From: an uncultured archaeon
Lineage (GTDB): Archaea > Korarchaeota > Korarchaeia > Korarchaeales > Korarchaeaceae
Length of the DNA: 5,939 nt
Reading direction: 5' to 3'
NCBI GenBank assembly: GCA_938073845.1
Contig: CALJEO010000094.1
Coordinates: 1-5,939, forward strand
Notes under the pieces: model-generated
Databases searched by the model: none
What the model saw: the letters and a program-made list of their open reading frames with translations, nothing else
What the model was told of the DNA's origin: nothing
Program-made: the position numbers and the translations under genes
In this document: piece after piece, positions 1 to 5,702 of the stretch
Numbering within the stretch: position 1 is the first letter of the stretch
Layout: every line of letters starts with the position of its first letter

Positions 1-723
1 ATGAGGAGACCCCAGGTATCGGGAGTAGCTGTCCTAGCTAACGGAATAGATCACTCCCTCTCCTTCCAGCTGATAAGGGAGGCGCTGAGGGGAGTTAGGG
101 TTGATTATCTGGGGAGCGACGCTTCAGCTTTGGCTAAGGCCAAGGATTACAGGGTAGTGATATTCCTGGGAGGGAGCAAGGCTCCAGCCATAGGCAAATT
201 CGTAGCTCCTCTTCTCGGGAACGTGAGCATTAGGGACTGGGTTATAGTCACCAGGCCCTGGGCAACTGGGGGTCTGGCCGTCGTTATAGCTGGCGCTGAT
301 AGGTACGCTACCAGGAGAGCCGCGGATAGCTTCGCCAAGGGGATGGCCGATGAGGTTATCAGTTACCTTAAGGGAGGTGAGGCCATGAGTAAGGTTGTTA
401 GCGGATCCCTGGTGGAGCTGGTATCCTCCTCCGGTAGATGTGGCTATCAGGAGGGGCCTCATTTAGCTTTGAGGGTTGAGGGGAACTTCGTTTACGCTAA
501 CTTCAGCCTGGGTCACGCTAACCCATGCGGGAGGTTCGTTCTATACGGCTACGAGTTATCTGGCAACAGGGTAGTGGTGAGCCTGAGGATGGTGGATACC
601 AGCGAGATCTGCATCCAGTGCATAGGGGTTATTGAGGCCAGGCTGAGGATAGGGCCCCTCGCTGAGGGGAGCTACGAGCTGTGCGTTAACAACGTTTGTA
701 AGACCTTTGAGGTCAGGGGGTGA
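1..723 (+). CDS. S-layer-like module plus cysteine-rich beta domain protein, possibly 5' partial
   Basis: I do not recognise a named gene. Residues about 8-125 alternate strand and helix and include VVIFLGGSKAP (52-62) and VVIAGADRYATRRAADSF (94-111). These resemble the 'VGGP.AN' and 'V.AG.DR.AT..A' segments of the repeated module in archaeal S-layer proteins. Residues about 132-240 look like an all-beta domain with six cysteines (147, 176, 204, 207, 228, 233). It ends in a GPLAEGSYELCVNNVCKTFEV strand pair, like small Ig-like domains of secreted proteins that read 'PPG.Y.V.VNG'. So many cysteines suggest disulfides outside the cytoplasm, yet no signal peptide or membrane segment is visible. 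The ATG is the first base of the window, so the true start may lie upstream and carry the signal. It is convergent with the next gene, 14 bp away. The reading frame is solid; the function is inference. Confidence 0.7.
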   Translation: MRRPQVSGVAVLANGIDHSLSFQLIREALRGVRVDYLGSDASALAKAKDYRVVIFLGGSKAPAIGKFVAPLLGNVSIRDWVIVTRPWATGGLAVVIAGADRYATRRAADSFAKGMADEVISYLKGGEAMSKVVSGSLVELVSSSGRCGYQEGPHLALRVEGNFVYANFSLGHANPCGRFVLYGYELSGNRVVVSLRMVDTSEICIQCIGVIEARLRIGPLAEGSYELCVNNVCKTFEVRG

Positions 724-731
724 TTTTCACC
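719..731. other. Short inverted repeat between convergent genes
   Basis: GGTGA-TTT-TCACC is a perfect 5-bp inverted repeat with a 3-nt loop. It spans the TGA stop of the plus-strand gene and lies just before the stop of the minus-strand gene. It is followed by a tandem 8-bp repeat, CACTCCAT twice (731-746). A small hairpin here could help end transcription from either side, but there is no long T tract, so a terminator role is weakly supported. Confidence 0.3.
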
Positions 732-737
732 ACTCCA

Positions 738-1538
738 TCACTCCATTGTCTCGTAAGCGAAGAGGATCGGTGAGATGAGCGAGGGTACTGAGGTGAGTGA
801 GTAGAGCACCGCTATCACGTGGAGGGGTATCAGCACCCCGGAGTGGAGGGTCAGCGTGACGGAGAGGAAGCTGGCGTAGACAGCGAGCGATGGAAGAAGC
901 ACATAAGGGTTCCTCATTAGGCTAGCGTACTTCCCAGCTAGCTCGGGATCGATCCTCCTGAGAAGAGCATACTGCATAGTAATTGAGATCACAGGAGTCA
1001 GCAGGAAGATGGCCGCAAGAGGATCAGCTGTGAATGTCGCTAGCTCCCTTTCAAGTTTCGTTAACTCCTCCTCGTCCTTTGAGACAGCTTCATCAAGCCT
1101 TCCAGCATTATCAAGGGCGTACTGGACCACGTAGACAAGCTCCTCGTAGTAAAAGGGCTTGAGCGTGTAGTTGTATGGCATTCCAAATATCCTAGCGACT
1201 ATCCTACCGTCCTCATTCCTTATAAGAATACTTCCAAAGTTCCTGACGTAGTAGGTCATGTTTACATTGAATCGGCCGTCCCTCCAGATCTCGCTGCCCG
1301 AGTAAAGTATCCTAAAGTGATCCCCCTCCTCAGAGTAGCTGAGGAGCCTGAGGACTAGGGGAGCTACCATTTCCCTGTACTCATCAGCTTTGTTCTTGAG
1401 ATAGAGGATCTCGTTCCTCAGCACCTCTATCCTCCTCTCCCTGACCCATATCTCATCCATCTTCCCGAAGTAGAGGCTCGAGGCCGCATATATGGAAGCG
1501 ATCATCAGTATTAGGAGGAAGAGGGTTAGGCTTCTCAT
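738..1538 (-). CDS. Coiled-coil membrane protein with an extracytoplasmic domain, unknown function
   Basis: Not a family I recognise. Counting from the ATG at 1538 (266 residues), residues 2-23 form a hydrophobic anchor or signal segment behind a single Arg. A charged heptad-like helix follows (about 28-55), then a mixed soluble domain (about 56-140) with several N-x-T/S sites. A second acidic helix (about 145-170) precedes three membrane segments (about 173-193, 211-231, 235-261). The likely topology puts the 55-170 region outside, between the first and second membrane helices. The frame also opens with a TTG at 1559, seven codons earlier. I prefer the ATG because it starts a clean membrane segment and TTAAAT (1561-1566) lies about 26 nt upstream, as for a leaderless start. 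The TTG has only a weak AGGT upstream. The gene follows the DUF763 gene by 40 bp (19 bp if TTG is used), so co-transcription is likely. The call as a membrane protein is firm; no role can be assigned. Confidence 0.75.
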   Translation of the reverse strand: MRSLTLFLLILMIASIYAASSLYFGKMDEIWVRERRIEVLRNEILYLKNKADEYREMVAPLVLRLLSYSEEGDHFRILYSGSEIWRDGRFNVNMTYYVRNFGSILIRNEDGRIVARIFGMPYNYTLKPFYYEELVYVVQYALDNAGRLDEAVSKDEEELTKLERELATFTADPLAAIFLLTPVISITMQYALLRRIDPELAGKYASLMRNPYVLLPSLAVYASFLSVTLTLHSGVLIPLHVIAVLYSLTSVPSLISPILFAYETME

Positions 1539-1578
1539 CGAGGATTCAGGACAATCCAAGATTTAACCTTTTACGAGC

Positions 1579-2670
1579 TCACGCGATGCTCGCTAGCCTC
1601 CTCAGAGCGAGGCCCTTCTCATGGTCGGTGAGGTTGGACTGTATTATTCCTGAGCGCAGGACCTCAACGGCCCTGTCCATGAGCCGTGTCTTCACCGGAA
1701 ACGGGACTCCGTCCTTGCCACCGAAGGCGAAGCTGTACCTGGCTGGATCCCTCCTGCTCGCCGGAGCATCGTAGATCACCTCAGCCACCAGTGAGAGGGC
1801 CCTCAGCAGGGAGGGACCTACCCCCCTCACGAGGAGCAGGTCCTCGTAGTTGCTCAGGGCCAGCTGGTTCGCCTCCTCCACAGCCCTCCAATCTATCCTC
1901 CTGGGCATCCTCAGGTACCTCACACCCTCCAGGTAGGGGCTTAAGGGACCTGAGCTCGCCTCATAGATCAATCTCCTCAGCCTAGAGCTCCCCTCCGCTA
2001 TCAGGTCTAGAGAAGCTTTTCTGTTCTCCTCGGAATCCTCAGCAGCCAAGTTAAGGACTTCCTCATGCGAATCAGCTATTATTCCGGAGTGAGGGTCCTT
2101 CAGGAAACCCCTGAGCCCATAGGAGACCCAGTGGTACCTTCTGGCTGTCCTCCTCTCCGGGTTCATCCCCTGCTGGACAACGGCCCAATCCCCGTCCTCG
2201 CTGAAGATTATGATGTGGTGGTAGATGGAGTGACCATCCTGAAGGGCCGCATTGTCAACTTTAGCAGTCAACCTGCTCACTCTTACAAGCTCTTCAGCCT
2301 TTGAATCACTTATTGATAGGAGATCAGCCTTCATCAGTACCTCTTTAGGTGTCTCCAGGGACCTCTTACCCTTCCCCCCACACGCGACTATGCCAAGGTC
2401 TTCCTCATCTAGCACATCCCTTATCACAGCTGTGAGTACCGTCGTAACGCCTGAGGAGTGCCAATCGTAGCCTAGGACGCAGCCCAGGGATTGGAACCAG
2501 AAGGGATCACTCAACCTGAGGAGGAACTCCCTTCTTCCGAACTCCCTCACCACCGTGGCTATTATCTCCCTTCCAAGAGCTTTCATTCTGGAGTAGAGCC
2601 ACCTTGGTGCTCTCCCTTCATGCAAAGGGAGCTCAGCCTCTCCCACGACCCTCGGGACATCTCCCACCAT
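1579..2670 (-). CDS. DUF763 family protein with helix-hairpin-helix
   Basis: This 363-residue protein matches the DUF763 (COG1415) family along its length, as I recall its conserved blocks. AELPLHEGRAPRWLYSRM (12-29) is followed by LSDPFWFQSLGCVLGYDWHSSG (53-74) and the glycine-rich CGGKGKRSLETP (97-108). Next come DNAALQDGHSIYHHIIIFSEDGDWAVVQQGMN (139-170) and the block RDPARYSFAFGGKDGVPFPV (307-326). LLLVRGVGPSLLRALSLVAE (278-297) is a helix-hairpin-helix with the GVG turn, which in other proteins contacts the DNA backbone. The conserved His, Asp and Glu residues suggest an enzyme, and nucleic-acid processing is a fair inference, but the activity is not something I can state. There are no membrane segments, so it is probably cytosolic. 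The ATG start is supported by TTTATTTA centred about 26 nt upstream. It heads a likely two-gene unit with the membrane protein downstream. The family call is strong. Confidence 0.92.
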   Translation of the reverse strand: MVGDVPRVVGEAELPLHEGRAPRWLYSRMKALGREIIATVVREFGRREFLLRLSDPFWFQSLGCVLGYDWHSSGVTTVLTAVIRDVLDEEDLGIVACGGKGKRSLETPKEVLMKADLLSISDSKAEELVRVSRLTAKVDNAALQDGHSIYHHIIIFSEDGDWAVVQQGMNPERRTARRYHWVSYGLRGFLKDPHSGIIADSHEEVLNLAAEDSEENRKASLDLIAEGSSRLRRLIYEASSGPLSPYLEGVRYLRMPRRIDWRAVEEANQLALSNYEDLLLVRGVGPSLLRALSLVAEVIYDAPASRRDPARYSFAFGGKDGVPFPVKTRLMDRAVEVLRSGIIQSNLTDHEKGLALRRLASIA

Positions 2671-2675
2671 TCACC

Positions 2676-2688
2676 ATACCGGGGGTAT
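2676..2688. promoter_or_regulatory. Inverted repeat between TATA box and start of the DUF763 gene
   Basis: ATACC-GGG-GGTAT is a perfect 5-bp inverted repeat with a 3-bp spacer. It lies between the TATA box (2693-2700) and the ATG (2670), where a bound repressor would block polymerase. A regulatory role is inferred only from position and symmetry, and a repeat this short can occur by chance. Confidence 0.3.
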
Positions 2689-2692
2689 CGAC

Positions 2693-2700
2693 TAAATAAA
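2693..2700 (-). promoter_or_regulatory. TATA box of the DUF763 gene (leaderless)
   Basis: TTTATTTA on the minus strand is centred 26-27 nt upstream of the ATG at 2670. That is the spacing expected when archaeal transcription begins at the start codon. No Shine-Dalgarno sequence sits before this ATG, which fits a leaderless message. Confidence 0.6.
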
Positions 2701-2744
2701 CTTGCCATGGAGGAGGACTCTTGGTATTCGGCACCGCCCCAGTC

Positions 2745-2761
2745 TGATCGTCCAACGATCA
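2745..2761. promoter_or_regulatory. Operator-like 7-bp inverted repeat beside an upstream TATA-like box
   Basis: TGATCGT-CCA-ACGATCA (plus strand) is a perfect 7-bp inverted repeat with a 3-bp spacer. It lies in the gap between the four-helix membrane gene and the DUF763 gene. On the minus strand it sits directly downstream of GCTTATAGAAGC (2765-2776), a TATA-like element that would start transcription near 2745. This could be a second, regulated promoter for the DUF763 gene, or a hairpin in the 3' region of the preceding gene. No T tract follows, so a terminator is less likely. The remainder of the 2671-2804 gap shows no convincing gene. Confidence 0.4.
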
Positions 2762-2764
2762 CCT

Positions 2765-2776
2765 GCTTCTATAAGC
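2765..2776 (-). promoter_or_regulatory. TATA-like box in the gap upstream of the DUF763 gene
   Basis: GCTTATAGAAGC on the minus strand matches the element before the four-helix membrane gene (GCTTATAGGAGC) at 11 of 12 positions. It would give a start near 2745 and a leader of about 75 nt to the DUF763 ATG. The role is inferred from similarity and spacing. Confidence 0.35.
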
Positions 2777-2804
2777 TCTCGGAGGCCTAGGTTCAGGAGC
2801 AGGG

Positions 2805-3179
2805 CTACCTCACGATCTCGATGGCGAACCTGAAGGCGAAGGAGAATAGCAGGAAGGATGCTGCGAATATCACGGAGCTCACCATCGAGGTCGCCAGGAG
2901 GTAACCCGAGAGGTAGTTGAACTCAGTTAGGCTGGCGATGCCCGAGAGGTACCAGAGGCTGAGGAGAACCTGGACGGTGAGGAAGGGAATTAGGAAAGAG
3001 AATAAGAAAGGGATGGAATCCTCTAAATCATGGGAGGCTGAAGAAACAGCTGATATCACGAGGGAAATTGAGATCACCAACTCTATTATGGAGATCCCTC
3101 TCTCCGCTGCCATCCAAATGAGGTCACCCAGGGCAGCCCCTGCCACAGCGTAGTACGCTAACTCAGCTCTCAACCCCAC
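2805..3179 (-). CDS. Small four-helix membrane protein, unknown function
   Basis: This 124-residue, strongly hydrophobic protein has four predicted membrane segments at about residues 7-24, 30-48, 56-80 and 88-118. A short acidic stretch, HDLEDS (50-55), sits between the second and third. I see no catalytic motif and recognise no family. The start codon is GTG (3177-3179). It is supported by CTTATA (3203-3208) centred about 26 nt upstream, the spacing for a leaderless transcript, and there is no ribosome binding site before it. The gene follows the nitroreductase in the same direction after a 45-bp gap but appears to have its own promoter. The reading frame is likely real because of its consistent membrane profile. 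The function is unknown. Confidence 0.65.
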   Translation of the reverse strand: MGLRAELAYYAVAGAALGDLIWMAAERGISIIELVISISLVISAVSSASHDLEDSIPFLFSFLIPFLTVQVLLSLWYLSGIASLTEFNYLSGYLLATSMVSSVIFAASFLLFSFAFRFAIEIVR

Positions 3180-3197
3180 AGGATCTGTGGCACTGGA

Positions 3198-3209
3198 GCT
3201 CCTATAAGC
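3198..3209 (-). promoter_or_regulatory. TATA box of the four-helix membrane protein gene
   Basis: GCTTATAGGAGC on the minus strand has its CTTATA core centred 26-27 nt upstream of the GTG at 3179, as for a leaderless archaeal message. It lies in the 45-bp gap after the nitroreductase stop codon. An A/T-rich run (3213-3226) just upstream could also contribute. Confidence 0.5.
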
Positions 3210-3224
3210 ATTATCATAAAAATT

Positions 3225-3803
3225 TTAACATCCTGGCCTCATCAGCTTGGCCATCGTTGGCTTATGCTCGAAAGGAGCGCCGTGCCTCTCGGCGAAGACG
3301 AAACTCGACATCTTCCTCCTCCTGGTGAGCCCCTCCTCCTTCCCCCTCTTCCCTATCACTATTATTGCAACGGGCCTCCTGTCATCAGGGGCCTCGATAA
3401 CCCTCATCACCCTGGAGTCATCGAAGGCCCCTATCCAGCAGGTTCCGTAGCCCAGGGCATGAGCTGCCAGCATCGCGAATGTAGCTGCTATTGTGGCGTC
3501 CTGCAGGGAGTAGAGCTCCTCCCCCCTCCTACCGTACCTCGCCGCCGACCTGGAGGGTACGGCTAGGAAGACCAGGTGGACCGAGGCCTCGACCATGAAG
3601 CCCTGGTTGTATGAGGCCTTAGCTAGGAGTTTCCTCCTCTCGATATCCCTTACCACAACGATCTCGTAAGCCTGAAGGTTTCCGGCTGAGGGGGCGCAGC
3701 AGGCGGCCTCCAATATTATGTTCAGGTGTTCCTCCCTGACCTCCTCCCCGGTGTAGCTCCTCACGCTCCTCCTCTCAGCGAGCACATCGAATATGTCCGG
3801 CAT
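3225..3803 (-). CDS. Nitroreductase family FMN-dependent oxidoreductase
   Basis: This 192-residue protein has the usual length and layout of the FMN-binding nitroreductase family. RRSVRSY (11-17) is the N-terminal phosphate-binding segment. APSAGNLQ (37-44) is the flavin-contacting loop. QDATIAATFAMLAAHALGYG (101-120), leading into TCWIGAF, is the central helix and strand that hold the isoalloxazine. IVIGKRGKEE (148-157) is the C-terminal flavin-phosphate segment. Members are cytosolic dimers that move electrons from NAD(P)H to nitro compounds, quinones or other acceptors; the substrate here cannot be told. The frame is open upstream to 3956, but I place the start at the ATG at 3803. The family match begins there, GGAGGT (3807-3812) lies just before it, and the extra 51 residues would run over the zinc ribbon of the divergent gene. 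The family call is strong; the specific activity is unknown. Confidence 0.93.
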   Translation of the reverse strand: MPDIFDVLAERRSVRSYTGEEVREEHLNIILEAACCAPSAGNLQAYEIVVVRDIERRKLLAKASYNQGFMVEASVHLVFLAVPSRSAARYGRRGEELYSLQDATIAATFAMLAAHALGYGTCWIGAFDDSRVMRVIEAPDDRRPVAIIVIGKRGKEEGLTRRRKMSSFVFAERHGAPFEHKPTMAKLMRPGC

Positions 3804-3854
3804 GCGACCTCCAACAACTATAAGATAAAAGGGATACTTATTTGGGGGGTACAT
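3804..3854. promoter_or_regulatory. Divergent promoter region for nitroreductase and radical SAM genes
   Basis: About 51 bp separate the two divergent coding regions. On the minus strand, AAATAAGTAT (3834-3843) would start transcription near 3813. That gives a leader of about 10 nt containing GGAGGT (3807-3812) before the nitroreductase ATG. On the plus strand, ATAAGATAAAAG (3820-3831) lies about 27-30 nt before the ATA codon at 3855. A G run (3844-3849) follows. The two boxes sit side by side or overlap, so binding to one could affect the other. Start points are inferred from spacing only. Confidence 0.5.
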
Positions 3855-4967
3855 ATAGGTACATGTATCATCTGCGGCAGGTCTTCCCACCTCATCTCTG
3901 AGACCCTCTCCGTATGCCTGGAGTGCCTGAGGAGCGATCCTAAGGCCGTTGAACACGCTCTCTCAGTGCACAGGAGGGAGAGGGCGAGGATGGGCCTACC
4001 TCCCGAGCCTCCTAGAGGGAAGGGAGTTAAGTGCGGGCTCTGTGATGCTAACTGCGTCATCCCCGATGGGGGAGTGGGCTACTGCGGTATCGTGATGAAT
4101 GATGAGGGTAAGCCAGTTAACCTGGCTGGAGCCCCCAAGTACGGGCTCCTCGAGTACTACTACGATCCCATCCCAACTAACTGCGTAGCCCACTGGTTCT
4201 GCCCAGCATCCACAGGCCTGGGCTACCCTAGGTGGACACTTAGAGATGGTCCGGAGCTGGGACACTACAACTTAGCTGTCTTCTACGGTGCATGTAACCT
4301 GGACTGCCTCTTCTGCCAGAACTGGTTCTTTAGAAAGCTGACATTGAGCAAGAGGCCTCTACTGAGCTTCGAGAAACTTGTGAAAGCTGCTTTTGAGCGT
4401 CCAGTAACTTGCGTCTGCTTCTTCGGGGGAGACCCCTCACCACAGGTGGCCAACGCCCTCCTCGTCTCAGGGGAGCTCATGAGGAGAGCCAGTCTCATGA
4501 GGATATGCTGGGAGACGAACGGACACCTTAATCCTAGGACGTTCAAAGCCGTGCTTGACGTTTCCCTAAGGAGCGGAGGTATCGTTAAGTTCGATCTGAA
4601 GGCCTGGGATCCCAGGCTTTACCTGGCCCTCACCGGAAGGGAGCTGGGATGCGTTTACGAGAACGCCAGGGAAGCCCTCATGAGGTCTAGGGAGAGGGAG
4701 GAAGTTCCCCTCTTCACGGCCAGCACGCTCCTAGTTCCTGGCTATGTGGATGAGGAGGAGGTCAGGATGATAGCTAGATTCATAGCCTCGTTGAATCCTG
4801 ATACGCCTTACAGCCTCCTCGCCTTCCACCCCAGCTTCCTGATGAGCGATCTTCCCACCACGAGCAGGAGGCATGCATTAGAGGCTGAGAGGGCCGCCAG
4901 GGAGGAGGGGCTGACTAGGATCCATATAGGGAACCCCTGGCTCCTGACCAGGAGCGATTACCATTGA
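3855..4967 (+). CDS. Zinc-ribbon radical SAM protein, PflA/AmrS-like (COG1180-like)
   Basis: The core is a radical SAM enzyme. Numbered from the ATA at 3855, C147-x3-C151-x2-C154 (in YGACNLDCLFCQNW) holds the 4Fe-4S cluster that cleaves S-adenosylmethionine. FFGGDPSPQ (189-197) is the SAM-binding GGE-type motif. CWETNG (218-223), KFDLKAWD (245-252) and LLVPGYVDEEEV (292-303) follow, as in activases of the PflA/AmrS type. In front are a C4/C7/C21/C24 zinc ribbon and a second cysteine set (C60, C63, C67, C77) like the N-terminal 'C..C...C...GYCG' region of that group. A further pair lies in TNCVAHWFCP (C110, C116). The substrate is unknown. The start is unresolved. The only in-frame ATG upstream (3726) lies inside the nitroreductase gene on the other strand, and the first GTG (3966) and ATG (3990) downstream would remove the zinc ribbon. 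I give the ATA that places the ribbon three residues from the N-terminus. It converges on the HAD gene, 9 bp away. Confidence 0.85.
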   Translation: MGTCIICGRSSHLISETLSVCLECLRSDPKAVEHALSVHRRERARMGLPPEPPRGKGVKCGLCDANCVIPDGGVGYCGIVMNDEGKPVNLAGAPKYGLLEYYYDPIPTNCVAHWFCPASTGLGYPRWTLRDGPELGHYNLAVFYGACNLDCLFCQNWFFRKLTLSKRPLLSFEKLVKAAFERPVTCVCFFGGDPSPQVANALLVSGELMRRASLMRICWETNGHLNPRTFKAVLDVSLRSGGIVKFDLKAWDPRLYLALTGRELGCVYENAREALMRSREREEVPLFTASTLLVPGYVDEEEVRMIARFIASLNPDTPYSLLAFHPSFLMSDLPTTSRRHALEAERAAREEGLTRIHIGNPWLLTRSDYH

Positions 4968-4976
4968 CTCTCGAGA

Positions 4977-5666
4977 TCAGATCAACTCCAAGAGTTGATA
5001 CAGGCTATCTATCCTCTCAAAACCCATGCAGTCCTCCTTAAAACCCCTCAAGCCCGATAGCTTGGGGTAATGGATGGCCCTGAGGCCAGCTAGGGAAGCC
5101 CCTATCACATCATGGTAGCAGGAGTCACCCACATGAGCTATCTGGGACTCCTTGATGCCCATCTTATCGACTAACATCGAGAATATGCCTTTCTGGGGCT
5201 TAATAAGACCTGTTTCGCAGGATGTGATTATCAAATCGAAGAGATCAAGTCCAACGTTCTTGAGGATAGCTCTAATGCTCCTCTCACTGAAGGAAGTGTT
5301 AGTGACGAGGGCCAGCTTCACTCCCCTCTGCTTAAGCTCCGGGATCACACTCAAGGCCTCCTCATTCACCTTCGGTATGAAGGAATCCGTGGAACTCACA
5401 TAAGCCTGCAGAGCCCTATCTAGAGGCACCTCGTTCAAGCCCATACGTGCGAAGATCATCCTGAGGAGATCCCTGGGCGGTACCACCATCCTGAAGTCCT
5501 TGGTGGCAGAGTATGCCTCCCTCAGGGTATCCAGGGGTAAATCGTGACCCTCCTCCCTCAGGGAGTCCCTGAGGGAATCCAGCCTCATCCTCAAGTATAG
5601 CTCCTCATCCTCCCTAGTCTCCCATATGAGGGTGAACCAGAGGTCGAAGGACACCGCTTTGATCAT
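4977..5666 (-). CDS. HAD-superfamily hydrolase, haloacid dehalogenase-like
   Basis: This 229-residue protein has the four HAD motifs in order. Motif I is SFDLWFTL with the nucleophile D8. Motif II is LVTNTS with T122. Motif III is K156 in LIKPQKG. Motif IV is HVGDSCYHD with D181 and D186. Residues about 17-95 form the helical cap of a C1-type enzyme. The second aspartate of the usual D-x-D is W10, as in the D-x-Y/W pattern of some dehalogenase-like members. Phosphatases of this fold normally need that Asp as acid/base, so a simple phosphatase is less likely; the substrate is unknown. The ATG at 5666 is preceded by an in-frame stop, so it is the first possible ATG. TTTTTAATAA (5693-5702) lies about 31 nt upstream, giving a very short leader. 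The gene is 29 bp downstream of the TIGR04076-family gene and on the same strand, so read-through is possible. Confidence 0.9.
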   Translation of the reverse strand: MIKAVSFDLWFTLIWETREDEELYLRMRLDSLRDSLREEGHDLPLDTLREAYSATKDFRMVVPPRDLLRMIFARMGLNEVPLDRALQAYVSSTDSFIPKVNEEALSVIPELKQRGVKLALVTNTSFSERSIRAILKNVGLDLFDLIITSCETGLIKPQKGIFSMLVDKMGIKESQIAHVGDSCYHDVIGASLAGLRAIHYPKLSGLRGFKEDCMGFERIDSLYQLLELI

Positions 5667-5692
5667 GGTAACACCGACTCAAGTCACCTACG

Positions 5693-5702
5693 TTATTAAA
5701 AA
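5693..5702 (-). promoter_or_regulatory. TATA-like box of the HAD hydrolase gene
   Basis: TTTTTAATAA on the minus strand overlaps the TAA stop of the preceding gene and is centred about 31 nt before the ATG at 5666. That gives a leader of roughly 5 nt. AGGTGA (5684-5689) looks like a ribosome binding site but is 17 nt from the ATG, which is too far for normal use. Confidence 0.45.

Noticed and set aside
2585..2709. Short minus-strand frame starting at ATG 2709 (MASLFSRYPRYGEWW...)
   Set aside because: It overlaps the start of the DUF763 gene in another frame, has no ribosome binding site and would need the weaker upstream promoter.
2252..2790. Plus-strand open frames opposite the DUF763 gene
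   Set aside because: They are antisense to a well-conserved gene and rich in Ser/Pro, as expected of shadow frames, with no recognisable domain.
2701..2804. Possible tRNA or box C/D RNA in the gap after the four-helix membrane gene
   Set aside because: No T-arm consensus, acceptor pairing, or C and D box pair could be found on either strand.
3726..3854. N-terminal extension of the radical SAM protein starting at the ATG at 3726
   Set aside because: It lies mostly opposite the nitroreductase coding sequence and reads as low-information antisense sequence. The recognisable protein begins at the zinc ribbon after 3855.
3804..3956. 51-residue N-terminal extension of the nitroreductase
   Set aside because: It overlaps the radical SAM gene on the other strand and has no family match. 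The ATG at 3803 has a GGAGGT before it and begins the conserved domain.
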